The position numbers were made by a program, and so were the translations under genes. From positions 52,625,196 to 52,689,195 of the forward strand of contig NC_088708.1 of NCBI RefSeq assembly GCF_963576615.1: a DNA stretch of 64,000 nt, in the 5' to 3' direction. Positions within the stretch are counted from its first letter, which is position 1. Each line of letters opens with the position of its first letter. The DNA is from Watersipora subatra. Its lineage: Eukaryota; Bryozoa; Gymnolaemata; Cheilostomatida; Watersiporidae. The notes beneath the pieces were generated by a model. The model had not been told where the DNA came from. It did no database searches and saw only the letters and a program-made list of their open reading frames with translations. Shown here piece by piece: positions 1 to 11,500 of this stretch.

Positions 1-399
1 TGAATAAATAAATATGTCTGGGTGTTACAAAATACAATGTACAAAACCTTGGATATTTCATACTCCTGAATATTAAAGAACTCAACAGCATCTAGCTGTA
101 AAACACATTGCAGATTTCTATTGTTCTCCCCAACATTATTGACATGTATATGTGTATGCATATTCTGATCAGGGCAACAATTTCAGTAGACTGCATATTT
201 GGAGTTGTTTTACAGTATGAAAGACAACTCTCAATAAACCTCTTGCTGTGAGTGAATCAGTCAGTTTCCGGTTAAATAAATGCAATGCATACTAGGACGA
301 TCGTTAAAAGTCACCCAAGTATACCTATGTACATCCGTCGCATCAATGTGCTAAAACACAACAAATAAAAGACAATGAAAGACAACTTGTAGTCTTGTA
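1..399. other. Intergenic, nothing recognised
   Basis: AT-rich sequence with no long open frame and no repeat family that I recognise. It ends at the target-site duplication of the LTR retrotransposon. Confidence 0.5.
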
Positions 400-404
400 C
401 GCAG

Positions 405-550
405 TGTTGTAGTTTTAATTGGATTCGTTATATGCGCACATGCGCAGCGGAGTTTCTTGTTCATGCCTGTTTGAAGATAACTTGTAAATATATGTTCTCT
501 TGCAACTAATTCAATGTACCAACTTATTAATGACTTGTTAAGTCATGACA
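405..550 (+). repeat. 5' LTR of the retrotransposon
   Basis: 146 bp, TG...CA ends, about 97% identical to the 3' copy by eye. It contains the palindromic stretch TATGCGCACATGCGCA. Compared with the 3' copy it lacks 4 bp in an ATAT run and has 3 extra bases near its end. Confidence 0.93.
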
Positions 551-568
551 TGGCATCGTAGGCAACAC
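551..568 (+). other. Candidate primer-binding site
   Basis: The bases immediately after the 5' LTR start TGGCATCG, the expected place and TGG start for a site pairing with a tRNA 3' CCA end. I cannot name the tRNA. A second TGGTGACGAG motif at about 617 resembles PBS sequences of some Gypsy elements, so the assignment is open. Confidence 0.4.
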
Positions 569-1042
569 AAGAACCTGTGTGAATGCTCTTTCTAAGTCCA
601 CAACTCGATCTAACCAATGGTGACGAGTGGATGCCCAGCACATTTAAGATTTAGTGAAACAGCATCACTTATCATTTGGTTGGATGGTGGATTTATGGCG
701 TCGGTCAAGTTATGGCAATCAGGACCAGATAAGTGCTATACAGTATCTACATGCTATACCTAACTACACTATCCCATGGAAAGAATAATTGAAAGACTCG
801 TTAAACAGTCACTGTAGCAGCAATTCTGCCGAGAAAACAACAAACTGTCACTGATTTAATATTAAATTAGTTTCATGATAGTTGGATTAATATTAGTAGT
901 AATGTAACTGTTTGACAAGGTACTGCAAAGCATAGGTAGTTTTTTTATATTTTTCTTCAGTGCAACAATAGCATTTTGGGATATTTTCATGTAAATTAGG
1001 TTAAACATACTAGTACGTGATTCTGAACCTAACTAGCTAACT

Positions 1043-2164
1043 ATGGGAGACTCACTTAGACCACCAGGGGAATTAGATTTTTCTGACACTCAACGTTCCT
1101 GGCCAGAGTATAGGAGACGTTTTGAGCGATATAGAATTGCTTTGGGGTTGAGTGAGAAGTCTGCTCAGAGACAGGTCAACATGCTAATCTGCTGCATGGG
1201 ATGAGAAGCAGAGACAATCATAGCTCAGGTGGTTGTAAGGGATCCTAGAGCAGCAGTGGTAGCTAATGTAGGTCTAGGCATACCGACAGCAGATGCTGAA
1301 GATGCTGATGCCACTCTTTATGATTGAACTTTAGAAGCATTGGATGCTTATTTTACCCCGAGGGACAATCATCTGCATTATGCTGTGTTGTTCAAGTCGC
1401 AATCTCAGCAGCCAGAAGAAAGCAATGAGCACTTCATCTGGAATTTACATGATTTAGTGTCAAAATGTAGTGGTTGGGACCAACCCCACAAGGAAGATAT
1501 GCTGAGAATCCGACTATTAGCTGGGATGAGGGATAAGGAGCTTAGTCGTGAGCTTTAAGTAAATGCTAAAATAACTTTGGACCAAATCAAGCAGCAGTTG
1601 AGGATGAAGGAAATCATTGCTCAAAACCAGAAAGCCGAACTAGATGGCGAGAAACAAGTGTTTGCGGTCCAACAATCTAGGCAACCGGCAAACCGCAACC
1701 AACGAGGTTCAGACAGAAAATCACAACCTGCATCATTAATCAAAAACTGTAACTTCTGTGGTATGAATCATGTAAAGGGACGATGCCCTGCTTACAACAA
1801 GCCGTGCAACAAATGTAAAATGACTGGCCATTTTGCTAGAGTTTGCAAAAAGACTGTAGACACCAAGCAGGTGAATCTAGTTGAGATGCCTCATATGCCT
1901 AATGACAGTTCGGATGAAGGCGAACAGTTTTATGTTAATGTAGTGCAGGGGGGTAATAGTAATAGCAATCGAGTAGGGGTAATTAATGATAATAAATGGT
2001 TTTTAGGTATTGTCCTTGAAGGAGAGACATTTCAGGCCAGAGTAGACACTGGGGCGGAGGTTAGCACTATGAGTAAGGAACAGTACAAAAGGTTGGGTTT
2101 GAGTGTACTCACAAATACAAAGCCAAGCTCTCAGGCTATGGTAATAGGCCGATCTCTGTTTTAG
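1043..2164 (+). pseudogene. Retrotransposon gag-protease, three in-frame stops
   Basis: The frame opens at ATG 1043 and stays open apart from stops at 1202 (TGA), 1325 (TGA) and 1556 (TAA). Sequence on each side of every stop reads as continuous Gag, so these are lesions or readthrough codons, not the end of the gene. The carboxyl part carries two zinc knuckles encoded at about 1751-1851 (CNFCGMNHVKGRC and CNKCKMTGHFARVC). It is followed by an aspartic protease motif VDTGAEVSTM at about 2042. The frame ends at TAG 2162-2164, but homology shifts into the next frame at about 2147-2150, where pol continues. Gag packages the element RNA; the protease processes the polyprotein. Confidence 0.85.
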
Positions 2165-5125
2165 GCTATGTAAAACTTGCAGTTGTAGTTTCTAGTGGTC
2201 AAACAGCCATGGTTAAGTTTTATGTAACTTACAACAACAATCAGACTTTGTTAGGAATGCCTGCAATAGTTGGGCTAGAACTGTTGCCAAAGAAAATAAA
2301 CCAAGTTACGGGGTCAGCAGAATTACATGAATCAAATCAGAACTTTCTTGACAAATATCCAGATGTGCTTCAGGGTTTGGGTAGGTTTGGTTCTCCTGTC
2401 ACCTTGGAATTGAAGTCGGGAGCAGAGCTTAGGTCTCTGCCACCCAGACTTTTTCCACACAAGAAGCGTAATAGGCTTAAGATTGAACTAGTCAACTTGG
2501 TCAACTCTGGGGTGATCATAAAAGACACCACTCCAGTTCAGTGGCTTTCGCCACTTGGGGTTGTAAACAAGCCTAATGGTGGTCTTAGACTCTGTCTAGA
2601 TCCGCAACACCTGAATAGTCAGCTCGTTCGAGCTCAATGTGCCATTCCCACTACATCTGAGATATTCTCACATATTTCAGGGTCCTCATTCTACACTACA
2701 CTAGATGCCAATATGGGCTTCCACCAGATCTCACTTGATGAGGAATCTTTTAGGTTAACAAGCTTTATGACTCCTTTCAGCAAATACAGATATCTGAGAA
2801 TGCCTATGGGTATTTGTAATGCCCCTGAGATTTATCATCAAAGGATGTTGGATGCCATGGTAGGTCTGGATGGAGTAGAGGTGTATATAGACGATCTCTT
2901 GGTTCATGCCTCTACAAAACAAGAGCATGACTGGAGGTTAGAGAAAGTACTTGATAGATGCAAGCAGTGGGGTCTCACGCTAAACCCTAACAAGGTTGTA
3001 TTGGCTAAAGAGACTGCCTCCTACTTAGGCCATGAACTTACTAAAGAAGGAGTTCGAGCTAGTTATACAAAGGTTGAAGTTGTCCAACTCGTGACTGTCC
3101 CAGAGGATAAGAAAGCTGTACAGCGCTTCCTTGGGTTTGTCAACTTCATGGCTAAGTTTATTACTAATCTATCAGAGTACACGTATCCGTTACGGATGGC
3201 CAGCAAAAAGAACACACAGTTTATGTGGGGTTCTGAGCAACAGCTAGCTTTTGATAAGATCAAGGAACTGATGTCAGTAGCGCCCACACTGGCATATTAT
3301 GACTCACTGGTTGAGGTAACATTGTCCGCTGACAGCTCGTCCCACAGTATTGGCGCTGTATGTTTGCAGGGCGGCAAGCCGATAGAGTTTGCAGCCAAGT
3401 CACTCCTTGTCAGCAAAGATACAGCCAGATTGAGAAGGAGCTGTTAGCCACTTTATTTGCATGCAAAAGTTCAAGTACTACTGTTTGGCCAGGCTCAGAT
3501 CAAGGTGGAAACTGACCACTTTCCACTTCTAGGCCCCATGAAGAAAGATATAAATGATCTTTCTCCCAGACTAGCTGCCATGAGACTGGAGTTGCTCACA
3601 TATCCAGTAGAGCTAGAATTTAAGCCTGGCACCCAAATGGTGCTGGCTGACACTTTGTCACGGGCTTGCCCTATAGGCACTAATATGGTGGAGGACTTAG
3701 AGATTGATCCTCTGATATCTGTATGTTCTGTTGTGATTAGGAGTGATCAGGTAATGGATAAATATCAGAGGGCCACCTCTGCTGATGAGAAGCTATCTGT
3801 GATATTGAAATATATCCAGGATGAGTGGCCAACTCATAAGAAAAGCTGTGCATGTCGAGCCAGGGCTTATTGGAATCTGAAAAATTCTCTTAGTGTCATC
3901 GATGGTGTGGTATTCTATGGCACTCGTCTAGTTATACCAGTATCATTAAGACAGGAGGTGATGAAGTCTCTTCACCGTGCACATCAAGGTGTGACTAAGA
4001 CTATGCAGCGAGCCACTGAGTCGGTCTATTGGCCAGGTCTCAAATGTAGATTAAAGGAACACTGTCTCTCTTGTGAGTATTGTGCCAAGGAGGAGAGGAA
4101 TCATGCGAAAGAGCCATTGATTCCTTTTCCTATTCCAGACTACCCTTTTCAGGTAATAGGCACAGACTTATTTCACTTGGAAGGGGTGAACTATCTGTTG
4201 GTTGTGGACTATTTTTCGAAATGGCCTATACTGAAACCTCTTCTTACAAGTACCACAAGCAAAACTGTCACTCAATCTATGAAAGAAGTTATGACTGATT
4301 ATGGGCAGCCTGAGACCACCGTGTCGGACAATGGGCCGCAGTTTTCAGGAAAGGACTTCAGGATTTTTTGTCAAAACTACATTATAAATCACAGTACCAG
4401 CTCTCCCCTACATCCATCAGGTAATGGACAGGTGGAGAGGATGGTGGGGACGGTGAAAAACATGATGAGGAAATGTATTCAGGAGTCTGGTGACTGCCTG
4501 CAGAGACTTTTGACTCTGAGGAACACGCCTGTGGGAATGGGTTTGGCCTCACCAAGTGAGCTGTTGCAAGGGCGTCTGTTGCGAGATAGTCACCCAGCGC
4601 CCATACAACGATACCAGATTGCTGGTTATGTCACAGCTAAGGTTCGTCAGGTGCTTGGAGACCAAAAGAGTACTGATAAGTACTATTTTGATGAACATGC
4701 TAAGGCAGAGAAATCTGTGCTGCAGCCTGGACAGCTACGTGCTCGTACTCCATGCTCGTACTGCAGCTGGGGAATGGAGATTGGGGGAGGTAGATAGAGT
4801 TGCTGGGGTTCGATCTTATTGGGTAAACTCTGGAAATCATAGGCTTAGAAGAAATCGTAAAGACTTGCGTCCTACTACTGCAGTAGTAGGCATAAGTGAT
4901 TCAATAGATCGGTCCAGTCCAATAAATTCGGCATGCCCTATTCCAGATACCATGTCACAGAATGATGGTGCAAAGGAATACATGGGTGTCACAGATGGGT
5001 TACCACAAGTGCCTAATGTGATATCCTCACCAAAATTGCCAATACCATCACCTGAGAGCTCAATGACCACCCGGTCAGGGCGTAGGACTCAGAAGCCTAA
5101 GTGGCATGATGACTATCATTTCTAA
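2149..5125 (+). pseudogene. Retrotransposon pol: RT, RNase H, integrase, frameshifted
   Basis: Reverse transcriptase lies at about 2430-3040, with catalytic VYIDDLLVHA at about 2879 and a Gypsy-type fingers motif FYTTLDANMGFHQI. RNase H follows (ADSSSHSIGAV at about 3331) but is broken by several small indels between 3410 and 3485. Integrase occupies about 3970-4640. Its HHCC zinc domain is HRAHQG followed by CLSCEYC. The core shows D (GTDLF), D (SDNGPQF) and E (GNGQVERM), so all three catalytic acids remain. Another shift at about 4735 moves the C-terminal tail into a different frame, which ends at TAA 5123-5125. It would copy RNA to DNA and integrate it, but this copy cannot make one full-length protein. 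Confidence 0.9.
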
Positions 5126-5269
5126 ATCAGATTTTATCTCACTGAAAGGTTATCCAGCCCTGGGTGTCTCTCTTTTTTTATTTAGTTTGGTTAGTAGTAG
5201 AGATTAAATAGCCTAGAAATAGTTAGTTAAATTGTATGGATGGTTATTGTAATCCCTGGGAAAGGGAGA

Positions 5270-5416
5270 TGTTGTAGTTTTAATTAGACTCGTTATATGC
5301 GCACATGCGCAGCGGGGTTTCTTGTTCATGCCTGTTTGAAGATAATTTGTAAATATGTATATGTTCTCTTGCAACTAATTCAATGTACCAACTTATTAAT
5401 GACTTAAGTCATGACA
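5270..5416 (+). repeat. 3' LTR of the retrotransposon
   Basis: 147 bp, directly preceded by the purine tract at 5258-5269 and followed by the CGCAG duplication. It matches the 5' LTR across its full length. Confidence 0.93.
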
Positions 5417-5612
5417 CGCAGAACCTATTTGCATGTGGCTAGCCAGCGCTGACTCCCACAAAAACTACAGCTGGAAGAGCTACAAAATAGACCAGAGTTG
5501 TCTTTTTCTAAATATCAGAGCACAACTCCAAAATATACACAGCGACTGTACAATACATACGTACAAAGCATAACTCGAATGTATAATAAATTAAAATGTT
5601 GATAGCTGTATT

Positions 5613-7008
5613 GGGGGTCCTACCACACAAAGCTGTCGTCAGAATAGTCACTTTTAAAATCACTGTCGTCACTTTTAAAATCACTGTCGTCACTTTTAAA
5701 ATCACTGTCACCTTTTTCAAATTGGTAACCAAAACAACCTCTTTCTTCACATTCGTTATTTTAATACAAATATCTATACTGGTGGCACTGGGTTGCGTTA
5801 AAAATCTGAAACTCGCTAGGTTTGAACTTCTGCTCACCAAAAGCATGGCTCAACCAGCGACCTTCACAAACATAATAGTGATGTTTGGGAGCGTTGCTGA
5901 TTACTCCGCGAAGAGTGACAGCCGTCTTAGGTTTTTAGAGCTATATTTCTTGTACGGAAAATAGACCGAGATTGCCTTTAATAATCACTGTCAGTCATAG
6001 ACTTGGAAACGGATTTGCTGTCAATGTCGTGGCATTTCATTGCTTTAATTATTTGGCAGTCTATAAATGCTGGGCCAGATGCTTCAAACAAAAACTAGTG
6101 AAGTTTCGGTTGACCGTGGTGATTTATGAACAAATAATAAGTTAGTAACGGTACGGCAACACGTAACAAAATTTCCGTTGGTTCTAACCAAAATCACGAA
6201 ATGATTGAAACACACAGAATTATTCTGCGCTGCTAGAATCGTGCTAACGAGCACGATCTCAGCAGCTTTTGCAATTAGTATAGTCAAAGAGACGTATAAT
6301 GACACACAATAGTAAAAGTATAAGTGCAAATCAACATAGTACACACGATGCAATTGCTTAAATTGCGTTATTGAATGTATTTATTGTTTGGATGCTATTG
6401 CTACAATTTGTTTATTTTTTAATTATATTTCCTTTTTAGCAGCAAAAGTTTTGTGGTAGAGAATGTCGACATCTCTAGCGCAAACAAGTCAGTTGCATCG
6501 TATTTACTATGATAACTTTCTGTAATAATTTTCTTGTGTGTCGCATTATGTTTTCGGACTACGTATATCTTAAAATTTGCTAAAGTCGTGTTTGCTAACT
6601 AATAATAGCGCGACTTAGACAGTTACATCGTGTGTTCTATGTTGAAATGCTTCCGTATTTTTATTGTGTGTCACGGTACATGTCTTGGACTATACTAATT
6701 GCTAAAGCTGTTAGAATCGTGCTCGCTAATAATTTGTTTAATCTGTTAAAAGCGTTTCGTCGACGAACTCGGTGGGCATGCACAGCTCAAATAATTCTGC
6801 GAATTTTGACCGATTAATTCTGCGTTTTTCGTGATTTCGGCCAGAACTCCGAACCAACGAAAAATTCGTTACGTGCAGCCGTACCTTTAGTAATCCTATT
6901 TACGCAATCCTCGTCACCTACATTGGTAAATGGTCGTCTCGTCTGTCACTTTTTAAATATCCCTGTCGTCGGGTCGTCAGAATCGTCACAAAACATGGGA
7001 GGACCCCC
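5613..7008. mobile_element. Non-autonomous DNA transposon, GGGGGTCC termini
   Basis: The left end reads GGGGGTCCTACCA (5613) and the right end TGGGAGGACCCCC (to 7008), an imperfect inverted pair that continues inward through CTGTCGTCAGAAT-like sequence on both sides. Both ends are flanked by TGTATT (5607-5612 and 7009-7014). The left interior has a 21-bp tandem unit containing CACTTTTAAAATCACTGTC, three times (about 5648-5712). Three diverged copies of a module of about 105 bp lie at 6240-6350 (inverted), 6488-6600 and 6620-6730. No transposase frame is visible. The superfamily is not assigned. Confidence 0.7.
5644..5715. repeat. 21-bp tandem repeat x3
   Basis: Near-perfect copies of CACTTTTAAAATCACTGTC, each with a short GTCGT joint, within the left subterminal part of the surrounding element. 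Confidence 0.85.
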
Positions 7009-7292
7009 TGTATTGTGTTTAATCAGGTTGGTTTGTTTGTGAATATTATTTATTGAGGTTTTCATGAGAAAATAGGTTGTTCCAATCGGTTCTTTTTATG
7101 GATTTGTGCTCGCAATTGGTATTAGCAAAAAAATCCTGCACATTAAATTTTATCGTACTTGTAGCTGCTAATATTTTTTTCGATTCTTGTAGTAGCGTCA
7201 CAAAACGCTATTACATGTACATTGTACGTAATAGTAATTGCGATCATAAATTGCGGCTTTCCTGTTCTTTCGATACCTGTTTGTGCAGTACC

Positions 7293-7961
7293 CTAGCCTG
7301 TCTTGACAAGCTGTTGTTTTTGCGTAGTTGTCCCCTCGTCGAGCGGCGAGCAACAACAGCTTGTCACAAGACGTACTGCACCTGATGCATCAGCTGCACT
7401 TATAAGGAGTTGTTCTCTTCCGTCTACGCGGCTTGGCCGCGATGTTATGTCGGTCGCTCCATTGGTAATCATAACGAATTTCACGCAAAGATGTATGTAG
7501 AAAAAAAACAAGATTACAACGTTTAACCAAAGATCAGTTTTTGTGATAAACTTTAGTAGAACTTAAGAATAAAATAAACTTAAAATAAAATCCATTAGAA
7601 CAAATTAAACTGACTGATACAAAAATAGAAATAAAACTGACTGAGCGCACAAATAACGACATTTTTAGTCGCTGTTATTGCCTAAGTTCTCAAGTTCTAC
7701 TAAAGTTTACCGCAGAGACTGGTCGCTGGTTAAACGTTATAATCTTATTTTTTCTACATAAATTTTTGCGCAAAATTCGTTATGATTACCAATGGAGCGA
7801 CCGACATAACATCGCAACCAAGCCGCATAGACGGAAGAGAATAACTCCTTATAAGTGCAGCTAATGCATCAGGTGCAGTACGTCTTGTGACAAGCTGTTG
7901 TCGCTCGCCGCTCGACGGGGGGACAACTACGCAAAAACAACAGCTTGTCAAGACAGGCTAG
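7293..7961. mobile_element. Foldback element with ~280-bp inverted arms
   Basis: The left arm (about 7293-7572) and right arm (about 7683-7961) are inverted copies over nearly their whole length, starting CTAGCCTGTCTTGACAAGC and ending with its complement. They leave only about 110 bp of unique centre. Each arm also folds on itself: TGACAAGCTGTTGTT pairs with AACAACAGCTTGTCA about 45 bp away. The flanks share CAGTACC (7286-7292 and 7962-7968), a 7-8-bp target duplication, which would suit hAT or P-like elements. No coding capacity. Confidence 0.85.
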
Positions 7962-7969
7962 CAGTACCC

Positions 7970-8590
7970 ATTCGCATTGTCATAGAGAGAAGAGTGATAT
8001 GTACATGTAGGTCCATAGCAGCAGCCAACGATGGCGCGCTAATATACGATCATGTATTTTAGTGCGTCAATGCGAGCCAGACCTCCGTAAATATGTTTTT
8101 GTACAGGCTATAGACTCACAGCTAACTATTTTGTTTTGTTTTGTGCCTTTCTCACACGCATATTGTTAAATAAAAGATCTCAAAATGTTAGTACAATACG
8201 CGTATGTCGATGTGCCACAGTTTACAGTATGCAATCGCTAGAAATATTTCATGTCATATTGCTAATTTAAATCAGTTAGAATGTTCAACCAATGTGCTTT
8301 AGGCTATAAACAAATAATACATTGCTTCGTTTATTAAATAAACTATACATATTTGTATGCTCACAACATCTTGTCTTAATTACAGTTTTCTTAAAACATC
8401 AGTTAATGTTAGAAATTGCTCAAGCTGCTGGTGTAGCAGGTTTTCGTCACCGAAATGAAAAGTTACACGTAGGGTATTCGAATTCGCCAAGCATCCGTCA
8501 TTAATATTAACAATGACTTTATGTACTAGTCGTTGGTGGTACTTATAGCGTGAAAAATTCTCGACGATGAGAAAGTTTTGGGTTTGAAGT
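7970..8590. other. Upstream region of the ankyrin-SOCS gene
   Basis: No gene seen. It probably includes the promoter and 5' UTR of the gene beginning at 8591, but I could not recognise a TATA box or initiator with confidence. Confidence 0.35.
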
Positions 8591-11500
8591 ATGACATCTT
8601 CAGGACTACCGATGCTCATTTCCAGTAGTACTGACTTTGATGAGATCGATCACATATTGGAAAATGTTCCAACATTGAGCTATGAAATGCAAAATAGTTA
8701 CGACCTTATCCAGCAGTCTATCATTTCCGGAAACGAATCAGCTTTATCGTACCTTCTTATGAAACCATACCAGAATGCTTCACATCATCCTCCTTGTAAT
8801 GATTATCTACATCTTGCCTGTAAGCTTGGTTATCAGAATATGATCAAGAAGATTCTGGAGGTTGGTAACAACGTCATTTCGGTGTGTATTGCTCCTTTTG
8901 CATAATTTTCGTGCTTGCAAAAGCACTAAAGCATTGCTTTAGTATATTTCTTATTTATTTTTTTGACATTTTGTAGGCGCGTCCTCAAGACTTTTACCGC
9001 ATGGGAAGAGTTTGCTATCCAAACTCATGTTTCCACGCTCCAAATACATACAAGTCCATGGCGCCCTTAGAACTTGGCCAATTGCCATTAGATATTATTG
9101 TAACAACCAAAGATATTGAATGTCTTTTGGCATTGCTTCGGTATATTCCTTCTCCTAACGCTAATAATTTTTCCCCTGCTGGGCTGCTTTGTGATCTCAA
9201 CCATCCATCAGCATTGCAACTTTACCTCAAGTCACCAGTACCTCAAAATGAAATTAAGGTACAGTCTCTGCAGTGGCTCTTTGAAACAGTTATAGTTTTG
9301 CAATGAAATAATTTCCCTCAAATACTAATCGACATTCGCTTAGGCTTTGAACATTTTCGCTAGCTGTAATGGAATAACAAATTTGCTATCGACTAAAATA
9401 TTTTTGTGTATTATGTAGGTGTTTAATTACAAAAAGCAAATAATACTTCAGTCGCAAAAGTAGTTCTCTATCCGCATGCTCCATCACAGCATAACCATGT
9501 TACTGGAGGATTATGCTTTTAATAGTTACAAAGAAAACAATTATTAAATTTGTTGCTGCGCTTCTGTTAGAATATTTTATGTAAATTAATTAAAACAACC
9601 GGATTGTTTCGAATGAAATTTTTGTAAACTGTCAATAACTTAGGGTGCTATAATTATATTAGCAGTTGAATGACTCATATTATTACTATGTTGCAGTTGT
9701 AGCCCACTGTCATAAGCCCTTTTGGTGATCAATCATCTAGCCAGTATCGTTACTCTAATAATAATGAATGATAATAATGAACATTTGGTTCTCTCAAAAG
9801 TTGCTTGAACTTGATTTTCTTTTCTTTCTTGACTCATCTATTTTAAATTTCAGGAGGCCTTCAGGTGGTCTTTGTTGAAAAAGAGACACGCCTGCTTAGA
9901 TGTTCTTCTCTCAAATGGCTTTTCAGACATGTTCATAGAAGGCATGAACCCATTTCATTTTTTGTACCAATACTCATCTGGCTACAACAGGCACGCTGTG
10001 CGACACGATGGCATCGCTGCTACAACACAAGTTCTTTTGAAATATGGTAGAACTATTTGCAAGTTTTCCTTTCGACAGCTAATATCATGTCATAACAATA
10101 TAACATGATTCTGTATGTCTATTGCATTATGAGTATTATAATTGAAATATTACATTTCAAATACAGTTCATTAGCTATTCATTTAACTTTTGTTACCTTG
10201 AATTACAATGTTCAGCTTTTCAGCTGCAATACGCGTTAACCTTTCCTATTGATAGGTGCTGATGTGGCAGCTCAATATCCTGTTGGTAGTTATCCTTTGT
10301 ACACTCTGGTAACATTCATACTTGGTGATGCCGAAGACTATGGTGAGGAGTATGTCTCCGAATCAATCCCGGGACATGAACTGCTTGCTTGCTTGAAAAT
10401 CCTTGTTAAACAAGGTATGTTCTTCTTACATGTCTTTAGTAAAACTTTCGTTTTGCTTGGTCTTAATATGCTTAGGATTTTGCGACTAGTTACTGTGTCA
10501 GTAACTCATAACTAGTGAACTGAACTCAATCTTAATCAGCTAAAACTTCAAATATAATGACCAATTCAAAAATCATGCTAGTTTAACTTTCAACTATAAG
10601 GAACCGACTCTTTTTGTATCTTTAATCGTTAACTTTCACGTTCCGCTTACCACAGTTTGGTGGATCATAATGCAACTTTCTAAAGCTTTTATTAATTAAA
10701 AATGTGATAGTGCACATTATATAATAACGTCTTATACATATAAGTTCACAAATTACATCGAAAGAGAAGGCAATTGGCAGGTAATGTAGTTGCCTCCCAC
10801 TTGCCATTAGCCTGGCACATTACCAATGACTAATTTGAGTAAGCTACTATCCGTATTGCTAAACTTACCAATAAGAGCTTTGAGAGCAAGCTTCAATAAC
10901 ATTGCGTAACGCAGAGTGCTATGCGAATTTCAACCGATATAACGACTGATATCTCCCAATGAATCCATTGCATCTCGCGTAGCTTAATTGGTTACGTTAT
11001 TGTCTGGAGAATAGGAGGTTTCGAGATCAAATCCAGCATGAAGCGGATCTTTCATTCCTAGATTTTAATAGCTATAACTAGACAGACCGAAGAACAGACT
11101 TTGAGATTTATATATACATGTATATTGTAATGCTTGTAATGAGTACATTGACAAGTTGCGCTGGCATCCATATCTACATGTACATTATATTTCTTCATAG
11201 TTTCTGATTTCAAAGAGACACATTTATCTAATCACTACTTTAATCAGTTGTGCAGTATTATTCCTTCATAAGATCAGCAGGTATGTTGATCTTACCACAT
11301 AATGACTGCTACAGAAGATTATCTGTTGTTGTAGCGATGCTTGTATTCAAACTAAGAACACTGTTTAGGACGGTTGTGTTGAGCAATAAATCTTAAATTA
11401 TCCTTTCTATTATGCTTTATCAAAAGTTTTATTTTTGTGATTGGTTCGTGTGCATTCACCAATAAATTTACACATTTATGGCCATCTTAGATATTTTGTT

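Larger units (their letters stand above)
400..5421 (+). mobile_element. Ty3/Gypsy (Mag-like) LTR retrotransposon, decayed
   Basis: Two near-identical terminal repeats (405-550 and 5270-5416) begin TGTTGTAG and end CATGACA. They are flanked by a perfect 5-bp duplication CGCAG (400-404 and 5417-5421), so both outer ends are intact. A purine tract (GGGAAAGGGAGA, 5258-5269) sits directly before the 3' LTR. Inside are gag with two zinc knuckles, a DTGA protease, reverse transcriptase, RNase H and integrase, in the Ty3/Gypsy order. The CX2CX3HX4C plus CX2CX4HX4C pair of knuckles recalls the Mag clade. Three in-frame stops in gag and several frameshifts in pol make this copy non-autonomous. The LTRs differ at about four substitutions and two small indels, so the insertion is fairly young. 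The LTRs are unusually short. Confidence 0.93.

Noticed and set aside
7303-7951. Pair of similar 65-72-codon frames on opposite strands
   Set aside because: They are the two arms of the foldback element read in opposite directions, not genes.
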